25,352 bases of DNA from Tritrichomonas musculus (taxonomy: Eukaryota > Parabasalia > Tritrichomonadida > Tritrichomonadidae): NCBI GenBank assembly GCA_039105265.1, contig JAPFFF010000347.1, forward strand, positions 1 to 25,352, read 5' to 3'. A model generated the notes under the pieces. It worked only from the letters and a program-made list of their open reading frames with translations, ran no database searches and was not told the origin of the DNA. The position numbers were made by a program, and so were the translations under genes. This document shows positions 1 to 8,539 of the stretch, piece after piece (position 1 is the stretch's first letter; the number at the start of each line of letters is the position of its first letter).

Positions 1-318
1 CCTCATAATGTGACTGAGATTCGTGAGCGCGCTTTTGGCAGATGCAGATCATTACGCTTGTTTTCATTTGATCCAAATTCTGAATTGAGAATTATTGGCC
101 CATCAGCATTCATGTCTTCCTCGATTGCTTCTATTTCTATTCCACCCAGTGTGACACAAATACAAGACAATGCTTTCTCTGACTGCGATCTTAGGTCTAT
201 TGTTTTCCCTGAAAATTCTCAGCTTCAGCAAGTAGGGAATCACTTATTCTATTCAACAACAATCCAAAATGCAACAATTCCACAACACTTAGCTGGAATA
301 ATACGCATTAATCAATAA
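1..318 (+). CDS. BspA-like leucine-rich repeat protein, C-terminal part
   Basis: The frame is open from base 1, so this is the 3' end of a gene that begins left of the window; the first in-frame ATG-like triplet is only a GTG, and the residues before it (PHNVTEI) already fit the repeat. The product shows about four LRR_5/BspA units with the pattern IP-x-x-V-x-x-I-x-x-x-A-F-x-x-C, for example SIPPSVTQIQDNAFSDC. Such proteins form large surface or secreted families in trichomonads and are thought to take part in adhesion; that role is family knowledge, not visible here. No membrane segment follows the repeats, and the chain ends in IIRINQ. It shares the family but not the orientation of the gene at 945-2372. 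Confidence 0.8.
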   Translation, partial: PHNVTEIRERAFGRCRSLRLFSFDPNSELRIIGPSAFMSSSIASISIPPSVTQIQDNAFSDCDLRSIVFPENSQLQQVGNHLFYSTTIQNATIPQHLAGIIRINQ

Positions 319-944
319 ACAACAATTTTAATTCACCTTAAATTGACCTTATTTACATCTTTCAAAGTATATTTTTTAGAATTTTTATCAATCAAATTAA
401 AAAATGAAAATGAATCTAAGAGTGTCATGCTCAGAATACAATCGGGTCATTTGAATTGGCGCTTACATTTTTAAAATATCGATATTTTCCGAATGATTCA
501 GAGATGCCAATATTAATATATTATCTTCAAGTCTATTTTTCTCATCCAGAAAGATCAAAATTTTATTACAATTTGTTTTTTTTTTTTTTTTTTTTTTTTT
601 TTTTGGCATGTTTTTTTTAAGATAAAAATAGCAAAGATATATGCTTATTATTTTTGATATTTGTTGAAATAGAATATATACACATTATTATAAAATATTA
701 TTTGAATGAAATTATATATTGTTTAAACAGCATTAAAATTAAAGTATTATAATGACGGATTTAATAAATTTCAATAAAATTTTAAACGGCAGTTTTGAAA
801 ACGGTTTTTCTGGTTACAGATAACATTTCAATATATGAATCAATGGCAATAATCATAATACAGCATGCGATCATTTATCGCATATTTACATTTATTATTT
901 ATTTATCAGATCCTGAGATGCTACACCAACTGGACACCCTATAC
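319..944. other. intergenic AT-rich stretch
   Basis: About 630 bases between two BspA-like genes pointing toward each other. It is AT-rich, contains a 29-T homopolymer and shows no ORF with convincing codon pattern, no tRNA-like fold and no obvious inverted repeat. A 65-codon plus-strand ORF reaching into the next gene starts at a TTG and looks random. Confidence 0.6.
576..604 (+). repeat. poly-T homopolymer (29 T)
   Basis: An uninterrupted run of 29 T bases in the gap between the two BspA-like genes. Similar, longer runs recur in this window (45 T at 19161), typical of simple-sequence slippage in a very AT-rich genome. The exact length may be unreliable in the assembly. Confidence 0.95.
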
Positions 945-2372
945 TTAATCAATTTTTTTAATAACTTGCTGACTACTTTTGAAAGCTGGTAATGGAAATA
1001 ATTTCAATTTTGATTCTTCAGAAATTTCAATTATTTGAAGATTTCTGCATTCTGAAAATGCATGATTACATATTTTTGATACTTTTGATGGAATACAAAT
1101 TGATTTGATCTTTGAAAAGTGAAATGAATATGATGAGATGATTTTGATATTTGATGGAATAGAAAATTCTTCGATAGCACGTCGTACAAATAAAAGTTCA
1201 TCAAATTCATCTTTGCTTAGTTCACTTTTACAAATTAAATATTTATTTTCTTTGTATTCATATTGACCATTCGATGGTGAAATTATGATTTTTTTCAAAT
1301 AATTTGTTCCTTTACACCATCCATCTTTCAATTTTTTCAAACTCGATGGGAAATAAATTTCTTCGATTTTTGAATAACAAAATGCAAATGATTCAATTGT
1401 TTGTAAATTTGAATTTTTCGGGATTTCGACTTTGAGAAGGTTGCAGCAATCTGAAAAAGCAGAGTTACATATTTTTGATACATTTGATGGAATAAAAATT
1501 GATTCAATTTTGCAATGTGAAAATGCAAATGATTCAATTGTTTGTAAATTTGAATTATTTGGAATTTCGACTTTGAGAAGATTGTAGCAATCTGAAAAAG
1601 CAGAGTTACATATTTTTGATACTTTTGGTGGAATACAAATTGATTTGATCTTTGAATAATGAAATGAATATGATGAGATGATTTTGATATTTGATGGAAT
1701 AGAAAATTCTTCGATGTCACGTCGTACAAATAAAAGTTCGTCAAATTCATCTTTATTTGGTTCACTTTTACAAAATAGATATTTGTCTTCTTTGAATTCA
1801 AATTGACCATTCAATGGTGAAATTATAATTTTCTTCAAATTTTTTGTTTCACAACACCATCCTTCTTTCAATTCTTTCAAACTCGATGGGAAATAAATTT
1901 CTTCAACATTTGAACATGAAAATGCAGATTTGTAAAAAGTTTTAACTGCAGAATCTTCACAAAATTTGACTGTTTTGGTATTACAACAGATACCAATAAT
2001 GCTAGTGATCAAGTATTCAGTACATTCATGTTTAACTGTTCGTGGAATATAGACTTCTTTAAAATCTCTTTCAACTTCAAACACTGAAGCTGTTTGATTT
2101 GTTTCATCGATTTTGAATGTAAGAATGCATGTGGAATCTTCGATCTTTTCACTGAGAAATATTTTAAGCATTTCGAGGTCACCTTCTTTGCACGCTTCAT
2201 GTAGATCATATTCAATATCGTTGAATTCTTCTTCTGATCGAATTTTATTATATGTTGTGAAAAGTTCGAGAATTTCTTTCTTTTTTTCTTTAGATAACTC
2301 TGTATTCATGTCATTTTCGAACTTTTCAATTGGAATCTGGAACACTTTCGACATTTCTGTCAATTCTTTCAT
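945..2372 (-). CDS. BspA-like LRR protein with ankyrin-like N-terminal segment
   Basis: Complete 475-residue ORF with an ATG at 2372. Residues 1-75 are helical and charged and include one ankyrin-like unit (DLHEACKEGDLEMLKIFLSE), an arrangement common in Tritrichomonas proteins. From about residue 80 to the end come LRR_5/BspA repeats with cores such as SICIPPKVSKICNSAFSDC and EIYFPSSLKELKEGWC. No signal peptide or membrane helix is evident, so a cytosolic location is as possible as a surface one. Two long units of 180 residues are near copies of each other, with a further 47-residue tandem copy between them. The family is usually linked to adhesion or protein binding; the partner is unknown. 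An AATGA on the plus strand at 2413-2417 (TCATT in gene sense) lies 43 bases upstream, too far for a confident initiator. Confidence 0.85.
   Translation of the reverse strand: MKELTEMSKVFQIPIEKFENDMNTELSKEKKKEILELFTTYNKIRSEEEFNDIEYDLHEACKEGDLEMLKIFLSEKIEDSTCILTFKIDETNQTASVFEVERDFKEVYIPRTVKHECTEYLITSIIGICCNTKTVKFCEDSAVKTFYKSAFSCSNVEEIYFPSSLKELKEGWCCETKNLKKIIISPLNGQFEFKEDKYLFCKSEPNKDEFDELLFVRRDIEEFSIPSNIKIISSYSFHYSKIKSICIPPKVSKICNSAFSDCYNLLKVEIPNNSNLQTIESFAFSHCKIESIFIPSNVSKICNSAFSDCCNLLKVEIPKNSNLQTIESFAFCYSKIEEIYFPSSLKKLKDGWCKGTNYLKKIIISPSNGQYEYKENKYLICKSELSKDEFDELLFVRRAIEEFSIPSNIKIISSYSFHFSKIKSICIPSKVSKICNHAFSECRNLQIIEISEESKLKLFPLPAFKSSQQVIKKID
1042..1927 (-). repeat. 540-bp-offset duplication inside the BspA-like gene
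   Basis: Sequence 1042-1387 is repeated almost base for base at 1582-1927, an offset of exactly 540 bases or 180 codons; the lines starting at 1141 and 1681 differ at only a few positions. A second, shorter tandem copy starts at 1381 and 1522 (offset 141 bases, 47 codons). Both offsets keep frame. The low divergence indicates recent duplication or ongoing gene conversion of LRR units. Confidence 0.9.
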
Positions 2373-2562
2373 GTTTTTTCCTTCACAAAAACTTTGAATA
2401 AACGATTGAATTAATGAGATGGTTCACTTTTTAAGTTATAACTTAAAAAAAGGAAAATTAAAAAAAAAAAAATATGTCTGCCCTTTTTACAAATTTTTAC
2501 TTTCACCGAACTTTATTTCGGCACTTAACTGATTTTTACTATAAAAAAGTTGTATCGTCCAA

Positions 2563-2571
2563 TTGAGATTT
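2563..2571 (+). repeat. left target-site duplication (TTGAGATTT)
   Basis: Nine bases directly before the GGG start of the transposon, identical to the nine bases just after its end. Confidence 0.8.
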
Positions 2572-3684
2572 GGGAAATTACAAATGTCCCTACTTTAACG
2601 GTCATTTTTAACGGATATTATATTTGTGAGGTGAAGTAGGGACATTTGTCGCTGCTCCATTTGTCCCTACTTTAACGGTCATTAATAACGGTCAAACATA
2701 TAGAAAATCTTTTTTTATTTTTATAAATGAGGTTATAAATATCCTTACTCATTGCATAAGAAAATGTGAATAATTTATTTAATATATTTTATTTAAAATA
2801 GTATTAAAATGAATAAATCTTTATTTTTAGTGCTTTTTACAATAAAAAATTATAATTTTGCTAAAAAATCGTAATTTTCAAAGGCAAAAATATTTGATAA
2901 ACCTAAAAAATATGATCAAAAACTTAAAAAGACAAAAGTAGAATTAGTTCTTTGCATAATATAATAGATTCTTCTAATAAAATTCAAACTGAATATATTT
3001 TAATATTCGATTACTTTTTAGTAAAGATCGAAGTAATTTTCAAATTTTAAAGCATTTCCTTACATATATTAGATAAATATGTAATTATATAATTAAAAAA
3101 TCATTTGATAAAAAGAAATTACTTTGTTTTAGCAATGATGGAAAAAAAAATTATTTTTATTAAAAAATCCATGACCACCTATTCACACTTTTTTCAAGAA
3201 ATAGATGCATTCAACTTTTTTGACCATGAAAACATCAAACAAAACTATTTATAAGAACTTCACATGCTATTTAACTTAAAAATATTTTTATAAATGCAGA
3301 TAAAGAAATTACTAATAATATTTTTTCCTAATATAGAAGAATATTTTGTTTTAATTTAAATAAATATCTTTTGTATAATGTTAACGTTAACATTTCGACT
3401 AATTTATTAAGTTTTTTTTTTTGGATAAATCATATTCTAATTTTTATCTGAATTTTCAGTTTTTTTGAATTCGTCTTATAAACATTTTTGTAACCTAGCT
3501 TTGTTAAAACATTTTATGCGTAATTTATCATAAAATTCACATCTCTCGTTGTTTTTACAGGTAAATATATACTATAACCGTTAAAAATGACCGTTAAAGT
3601 AGGGACATTTGTCGCTGCTCCATTTGTCCCTACCAATATGACCGTTAACAGTGACCGTTAAAGTAGGGACATTGGTCGCTGCCC
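2572..3684. mobile_element. non-autonomous DNA transposon with nested terminal inverted repeats
   Basis: A 1113-bp AT-rich element without any substantial ORF. Its outer ends both begin GGG and share the core aatgtccctactttaacgg (left 2583 on; right as reverse complement, ending near 3673). The same arm occurs two more times at each end: an inverted copy at 2636 and a forward copy at 2662 on the left, and matching copies near 3588 and 3623 on the right, so each end has a head-to-head doubled structure. It is flanked by the perfect 9-bp repeat TTGAGATTT. A 9-bp duplication is usual for Mutator-like elements and also found with Merlin; both families begin with G-rich ends, and neither can be chosen without a transposase. 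It is a MITE-like passenger. Confidence 0.8.
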
Positions 3685-3693
3685 TTGAGATTT
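3685..3693 (+). repeat. right target-site duplication (TTGAGATTT)
   Basis: Nine bases directly after the CCC end of the transposon, a perfect copy of 2563-2571. The intact match points to a fairly recent insertion. Confidence 0.8.
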
Positions 3694-3902
3694 TGTTAAT
3701 GATAAATTATTCTATTTTTTTTTTCAACGTTATTTAAATCATAGTGTAAAATATAATCACAAAATACTTTAAAATATATTCATTGATGATTAAGAAAAAA
3801 TTTATATAAAATCTGAAGCATTTTTAGCATTTCTTTTTTTACATTAAATGAGATGTATCATTTTTTCTTTCACTCTCACGATTTTTATGGAATGAGATTA
3901 AT

Positions 3903-3907
3903 TCATT
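3903..3907 (+). promoter_or_regulatory. initiator-like motif before the 54-codon ORF
   Basis: TCATT matches the trichomonad initiator TCA-pyrimidine-T/A. Its A (3905) lies 16 bases before the ATG at 3921, the spacing expected for the very short 5' leaders of trichomonad mRNAs. The motif is short, so chance occurrence is possible. Confidence 0.4.
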
Positions 3908-3920
3908 AATTAAAATCAAA

Positions 3921-4085
3921 ATGCAACGTATTCTATTTAAATCTATGATGATGAAAGACGTGGAGTTTTTTGATCAGCATAACTATGAAAAGAAAAAAGA
4001 GAAGTTTTTGAGAATTGAAACCTATGATAAATTGAAGCTTGAAGCCAATGCATTAAATCCCACTGTCAAAATGACTTACTTTTGA
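3921..4085 (+). CDS. small ORF, 54 codons, unknown
   Basis: A short reading frame opening MQRILFKSMMMKDVEFFDQ and ending PTVKMTYF. It is hydrophilic and lysine-rich (YEKKKEKFLRIE), without signal peptide, membrane segment or motif that I recognise. In its favour are an initiator-like TCATT 16 bases upstream and non-AT-rich codons such as GAC, GTG and GCC in an otherwise AT-rich gap. It sits between the transposon and the kinase fragment and points toward the latter. It may be a true small gene or the end of a decayed one. Confidence 0.35.
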   Translation: MQRILFKSMMMKDVEFFDQHNYEKKKEKFLRIETYDKLKLEANALNPTVKMTYF

Positions 4086-4306
4086 ATTCAAATTCATATC
4101 TCTCTTTTGTTGAAGAAACTTTGTTAATATCATTAATAAAACAATAATATTTAAATGGGCATGACATAAATAAATCAATAGCAAAAGTTCACCACCAAAA
4201 AATTTAATTACATTTTTTAAAATAATTCTTTATTATTAATATTATTGGTAAGATTAAAAAGTTTTTATTTTATAAATAAAGAAAAAAAAATTGTTTTTGT
4301 TACCAT

Positions 4307-4683
4307 TTAAAGATGATCAGATACATCAGAAAAGTCTAAATCTTTTGTAACAAGTTCAATATAATCATCAAACTCCTTTTCATCAACCATACTTAAGATA
4401 AGCGTCTCGTAAGTCTATTTTACATAAGTATGGTTGATTACTCCTTTTCATCAATCAATTCTGATGTAAAATAGACTTACCTTTTATCCATAAGTTCTTT
4501 TACAATTTGAATGAACGGTGGACGACAGTCAGGGTCAGCATTCCAGCATCTTCCAATCAAATCAGCGAATTCTTCAGAAATTCCATCAACATTAATATTT
4601 GGCCTATATCCTTGATCGATATTATTCACAAATCCTCTAAATGTACGCACTTTTATCGAGCCATTGTAAGGATTAGTAGTTAA
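4307..4683 (-). pseudogene. protein kinase, C-terminal fragment
   Basis: Read on the minus strand, 4683-4481 encodes the last part of a Ser/Thr or TKL-type kinase domain: GYRPNI, then EEFADLIGRCWNADPDCRPP with the invariant subdomain XI arginine, then IVKELMDK. The upstream kinase lobes are absent because the sequence meets the GC-rich edge of the virus-like block at about 4684. After DK the frame runs straight into TAA at the start of a GTAAGT. A tail frame (MVDEKEFDDYIELVTKDLDF, then SDVSDHL, stop at 4307-4309) follows 89 bases later. Either an 89-base intron (4392-4480) joins the two in frame, or the gene was broken by a foldback insertion (see the repeat at 4372-4480). The stop overlaps TAAA, the trichomonad polyadenylation motif. 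Kinase identity is secure; activity is not possible from this fragment. Confidence 0.75.
4372..4480. repeat. interlaced inverted repeats and 15-bp direct repeat in the kinase tail
   Basis: Arm B (4409-4425) is a perfect 17-bp inverted copy of 4464-4480. Arm A (4382-4395) is a perfect 14-bp inverted copy of 4425-4438. The order A, B, A', B' is interlaced, as in a pseudoknot, rather than nested. The 15 bases actccttttcatcaa occur at 4372-4386 and again at 4440-4454. The pattern fits a templated insertion made by copying nearby strands, with the 15-bp repeat as its duplication. Confidence 0.8.
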
Positions 4684-4771
4684 CGGTAGGCTCCGGCAAG
4701 CCCCAGCCTACCGCGCTTCTCTCCGCTACGCTACGTTCGCGCTACTCCAAGGGCTCCCGCCCCTGGACCCC
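4684..4771. repeat. GC-rich hairpin island at the left edge of the virus-like block
   Basis: Strongly GC-rich in an AT-rich setting. It contains at least two imperfect hairpins: ggtaggctccggc pairing with gccccagcctacc, and ccaagggct pairing around cccgc with ccctgg. Between them lies the direct echo cgctacgctacg. It could be an element end or a transcript-end structure. Confidence 0.6.
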
Positions 4772-4876
4772 ATTCAAAAAGTTCTATTCAAAAAGTTCTA
4801 TTCAGAAAAAATTTCCATTTCAAAAAGTCCCATTCAGAAAAAGTTGATAATTCAAAAAGTTCTCTATTCAAAAAGT
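4772..4876 (+). repeat. degenerate short tandem repeat, unit about attcaaaaagttct
   Basis: About seven degenerate units of 14-18 bases following the core attcaaaaagttct, running from the GC-rich island up to 28 bases before the ATG at 4904. It may be a subterminal repeat of the virus-like element or part of the promoter of the small ORF. Confidence 0.75.
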
Positions 4877-4903
4877 AGTATATTAATTTTTTCCCGCTAT
4901 TAA

Positions 4904-5206
4904 ATGGACACCCCTTCTGATTTAAAAATTATGACACAGTATAAAAAGTTCACTTTAAGAAACCCCTACTATACATCACGTGAGACACAACAAATATACG
5001 ACTCACAAAAAAATGTTAGGACATGTGATTCGCATGGATATGTCATCATTGAAGTACTAGATGAAAGGAATACATTTAGTGGATTCAGATATGCTAAATT
5101 TAGGCGTGCAGCAGTCTTGAAATACAATGATGATTATGATAGGGAAAGAGAAAGAGATGCACCAAGATATAGATGTTTTGATGAGCACCACCAAATTATG
5201 GAATAA
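4904..5206 (+). CDS. small unknown protein of the virus-like block, 100 residues
   Basis: ORF with an ATG at 4904, the only plus-strand gene candidate in the block, converging on the fibre-like gene that ends at 5306. The product is hydrophilic, with many Tyr, Arg and Asp residues, a run YDRERERDAPRYR near residues 80-92 and no membrane segment. I recognise no family. The codon pattern resembles that of the neighbouring element genes. The minus-strand ORF overlapping its end is judged a shadow. Confidence 0.5.
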   Translation: MDTPSDLKIMTQYKKFTLRNPYYTSRETQQIYDSQKNVRTCDSHGYVIIEVLDERNTFSGFRYAKFRRAAVLKYNDDYDRERERDAPRYRCFDEHHQIME

Positions 5207-5305
5207 AAAAATATTTTCCACGATTGAAATGTACCCGAGACTAAATCCAGCTGAAGAGCAAACACCTTTTTGTATTATCATCTCGGAAAAGTAATAAATG
5301 ATACT

Positions 5306-7246
5306 TTACAGTAATGAATGCATCTCATTCTTAGTGTTATCTTCAAGTAAGATACCATTTGATGTAAAGAATGTCGAATTAATCGCTATGAAATTAGCTG
5401 TTGCATTGACCATTAAATTGCCACTACTTAATGGAAATTCAATATTGTTTATCCATATCTTATTTGGTTCGCATTGATATTCATACTTAGGAGTATTATT
5501 AACATTGAATGATATATTGATTTTGATTTCTTTTTCACTGACAACATTATCTCTGGTTTCATTATAATTCAAATAGAGTGTTCCCTCATATGCATCAAGT
5601 TGTTTTTCAAATTGGTAATGAATGGTATTATTATTTGGTATGCTGAATGTATACTTGATTAGTGTTAAAATATTTTCTAACGCAGCTAACCTATCCTTTA
5701 ATGCTGCATTCTCACTCTCTAAATTTGAAATTTTGCTATTTATTGTTATGATACTAGCAACATGTTCACCAACGAGACGAGCCAAATCTTGTTGAGATTT
5801 ACTATAAGTATTTAATTTTGTCTTCAGTTCATCATTTTCGCTTTTCAAAGCATAATTGGTCAAATCAACAGGTTCAGGAATCTCACTTTTCAATGCTATT
5901 TTATCTTGCTTCAATATTTTTTCCGCTAATATTAATTTGGTATCAAAATAGTCTGCCCCATTATCGATATAAAAGCACAGACCATTACTATCACTTTTAT
6001 AATAAGTTAAGTAATAAGTTGTTCCGTCAATTTCAAAATCGACATTAACATCTCCATCTTCAGTAATAACACCATTATAATCAAACAAATAATCAAACTC
6101 TTTTACAAAGCCATCATTATTTGATATTGTTCCAACAAGGCGAGTTCCCCTAGTCAATTTTATTTTGACTTCCCACGATCCTGAACTATCTTGTACATTT
6201 TCAAAAGGCACATCGACAGCATCTTTAAATATCAAATCATTTTTGCTTCGATATTTTACATCCGCTTCCTCTTTTGTATACAGGTTATCCATGTTTACCA
6301 TATTATTTTTCAATTCATCTAATGCTTCATTTACTTCATCAACAGTTGGGAATTCATTTAATGTAGTAGCTAGAGCTGTATCATTCTTTTCTATCTGCTC
6401 ATGCATTCCATTTATCTTCTTATGTAAAGCATCTATATCACAAGTATATGCTAAATCATTTAGTGTAAAGTCCATATGTCTCAAACATGTATTTTCTTTA
6501 ATCTGTATTCCACCAACCCTAAGTTTATTTGGATTTGATATAATAAATACCATATCATTCACTTGCCCTTCAGCAAGGGTCTGCTTTGCAGTCATGGTGC
6601 AGCTAGGGAAATCATTTGTTCCTTGATAATTTATTACCCCACCAGTAATATTTATAGTAACTATATTCTCTTCATAATCAACATCATTGTATTCACTAAT
6701 TTTTTGGACCAAAAACCTTGCTTTAATTGTTCCATCTGTTATTGTGTCTTCTGCTTCTAAATGGACCTCACCATTGACATATTTACCAACAACATCTATT
6801 GTATCATCTCTAACCAAATCATTCTGTGAAATATAATTATTCCCGTCTAATTCATTTAATTTTTCTGCAAGTAATTTAAATGGTTTCTTTAAGCTATCTC
6901 TAATTTGGTTACACATTTCTTCTGTTGCTCTAATTGATAAAACAGCTTTCTCAGGGTCATCAAATTCATCATCAAAAGTTTCATCAGGTAAGGGTTGCAT
7001 TTCTTGATTGCACCAAGTTAAAATAGGAGTTATATCAGTTGTTGATTGAATTGACCGAGTGGCAACTGAAGGTATATCAAATAATTCCATTTCACCTATT
7101 TTTTGATAACCTCTACTTCTCCACCATTTTTGAATTCTTGTACCAATTCTTTGTAAGAACCCTCCTGATTTTTGTTTGATTTGACCAGATGCAGTATCAG
7201 AAATAGTTTTTGATAAGAATTTAACACCTTCTGGAGCTAATTGCAT
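5306..7246 (-). CDS. fibre-like coiled-coil protein, paralogue A (virus-like element)
   Basis: 646-residue ORF with an ATG at 7246. Residues 1-45 are basic (RIQKWWRSRG). Residues about 65-300 form a domain shared with the protein at 9862-12558, with common landmarks ITPILTWCN, HLEAEDTI, SEYNDVDYEEN and NDLAYTCDIDALHKKI. A heptad-rich coiled coil lies near 490-530 (ISNLESENAALKDRLAALEN). The last 112 residues look beta-rich and also match the paralogue (YQCEPNKIWINNIEFPL). A shaft with a coiled coil and a terminal beta domain is the form of trimeric viral fibres, so I infer a receptor-binding or tail-fibre role on the particle; this is not shown by any named domain. It is the last gene of the minus-strand cluster. 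Confidence 0.7.
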   Translation of the reverse strand: MQLAPEGVKFLSKTISDTASGQIKQKSGGFLQRIGTRIQKWWRSRGYQKIGEMELFDIPSVATRSIQSTTDITPILTWCNQEMQPLPDETFDDEFDDPEKAVLSIRATEEMCNQIRDSLKKPFKLLAEKLNELDGNNYISQNDLVRDDTIDVVGKYVNGEVHLEAEDTITDGTIKARFLVQKISEYNDVDYEENIVTINITGGVINYQGTNDFPSCTMTAKQTLAEGQVNDMVFIISNPNKLRVGGIQIKENTCLRHMDFTLNDLAYTCDIDALHKKINGMHEQIEKNDTALATTLNEFPTVDEVNEALDELKNNMVNMDNLYTKEEADVKYRSKNDLIFKDAVDVPFENVQDSSGSWEVKIKLTRGTRLVGTISNNDGFVKEFDYLFDYNGVITEDGDVNVDFEIDGTTYYLTYYKSDSNGLCFYIDNGADYFDTKLILAEKILKQDKIALKSEIPEPVDLTNYALKSENDELKTKLNTYSKSQQDLARLVGEHVASIITINSKISNLESENAALKDRLAALENILTLIKYTFSIPNNNTIHYQFEKQLDAYEGTLYLNYNETRDNVVSEKEIKINISFNVNNTPKYEYQCEPNKIWINNIEFPLSSGNLMVNATANFIAINSTFFTSNGILLEDNTKNEMHSLL

Positions 7247-7293
7247 TCCAATTTACATATTAATAGATATGCAAAAAAAGACTCACATTATGT

Positions 7294-8517
7294 TTAGTTT
7301 AAAAATGCCTCATCATCTTCTAATTCCCATTCGCCATTCTGTTCTCGATTATATTCTTGTGTGATACCATCGTGCCATTCACCTCCTTCATCATCATTTC
7401 GATGGTCGTACTGCATGTTTTGTTGTTCTCGTCCAGTATATTGGTCGTGTATCAAATTTTCCCTTTCACGTTCATTGACTTCTTGAGCTGATTCTACCAT
7501 AGCGTGTCCGAAATCATTATAAATCTTATTTCTGAGTTGTGCTCTTTGTTCAGCAGTCCAATGATTTCCATTAGTATGAAGAACATGTAATAATAGGCTT
7601 GAAACTTCTGCATCAACTATTCGTTTTCCTTCACTCTTCTTACACCATTTCTTAAACTCTTCATTTTCTACTGAAGATAAACCACGTTTACGAGCAACTG
7701 TACTAAGTATATAGTGTTTCCATAATTTTGACGTAGCCATCATAATTAGTCTTGCCTTGAATTTAGGAGTGATATCTAATATGTTTTGAGTCCTAAGAGC
7801 GTTAATAACATCTTCAACAACATGACTAACAACAAAATCGCGGAATCTAGCAAAGGCATTCTTTCGCTTCTCCTTAACGAAACTGTACCCATCTAACTTG
7901 TAATTTCTCCATGCTTCAGGCATTGTATAGCCTGTCATCTCACCTAAATGTTGTGGATTTCCATTGAGGTCATTATTATAAGTATAATTCAATTTCTCCT
8001 TGAGATATATTGGAACAGTGATTGATTTTCCGCCATGATCATTCCTATATTGTTTTCTAGCAGCTGCATCATAATCTGTATAGAAATGAAATCGTGCAGG
8101 CCAATCTGACTTTGCTGTTGTGTATCCATTAATGTATATTGGATTGTTGCTACCATTTTTAATAATAATATCTGGAATATTATCCCCGTTAACATCTTCA
8201 TCTGATACAGACCATGGTTGACTATTAGGATTTGCTGCATTTCTTTTATTAACAATATCTTGAGCCCCAGCAAGGGTCATTGCTTTTCTTCTTCTTTTGA
8301 TGTCTTTTTTATTGTCTAGAACGATATCCCATAATGAATTCATTCCTTGTTTTGGTCCACCAACCCTACCTGGTCGATGTCGTAAATGGTTTATTGATTC
8401 AATCGCTATTCTTTGAATTTCTTGGACATTGTTCGCTATATTATTTATATCTACAGGATTTTGAGCAAAAGAATTGTAGTAATTAACTATATTCTGTAAA
8501 TCTACTTGTTGTGCCAT
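7294..8517 (-). CDS. unknown 407-residue protein with a Ca-loop-like motif (virus-like element)
   Basis: ORF with an ATG at 8517, ending 47 bases before the fibre-like gene. The basic segment KKDIKRRRKAM is near residues 70-80. Residues 106-117 read SDEDVNGDNIPD, which has the D-x-N-x-D spacing of calcium-binding loops (EF-hand, dockerin or FG-GAP style), followed by NPIYINGYTTAKSDWPARFH. The middle (about 210-330) is helical and the tail is acidic (GEWELEDDEAF). Its place beside fibre-like genes suggests a virion component or a protein processed with it, but I do not recognise the family. No signal peptide or membrane helix is visible. Confidence 0.65.
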   Translation of the reverse strand: MAQQVDLQNIVNYYNSFAQNPVDINNIANNVQEIQRIAIESINHLRHRPGRVGGPKQGMNSLWDIVLDNKKDIKRRRKAMTLAGAQDIVNKRNAANPNSQPWSVSDEDVNGDNIPDIIIKNGSNNPIYINGYTTAKSDWPARFHFYTDYDAAARKQYRNDHGGKSITVPIYLKEKLNYTYNNDLNGNPQHLGEMTGYTMPEAWRNYKLDGYSFVKEKRKNAFARFRDFVVSHVVEDVINALRTQNILDITPKFKARLIMMATSKLWKHYILSTVARKRGLSSVENEEFKKWCKKSEGKRIVDAEVSSLLLHVLHTNGNHWTAEQRAQLRNKIYNDFGHAMVESAQEVNERERENLIHDQYTGREQQNMQYDHRNDDEGGEWHDGITQEYNREQNGEWELEDDEAFLN

Positions 8518-8539
8518 TTGATTTTGAAATAAAAATGGT

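Noticed and set aside
795-992. 65-codon plus-strand ORF
   Set aside because: It starts at TTG, has irregular composition and overlaps the 3' end of the BspA-like gene; it looks random.
1337-1810. 157-codon minus-strand ORF
   Set aside because: Shadow frame inside the BspA-like gene, created by the same internal repeats.
6165-6760. Plus-strand ORFs opposite the fibre-like gene
   Set aside because: Antisense frames within a well-supported gene; hydrophobic and serine-rich as expected from the reverse of polar coding sequence.
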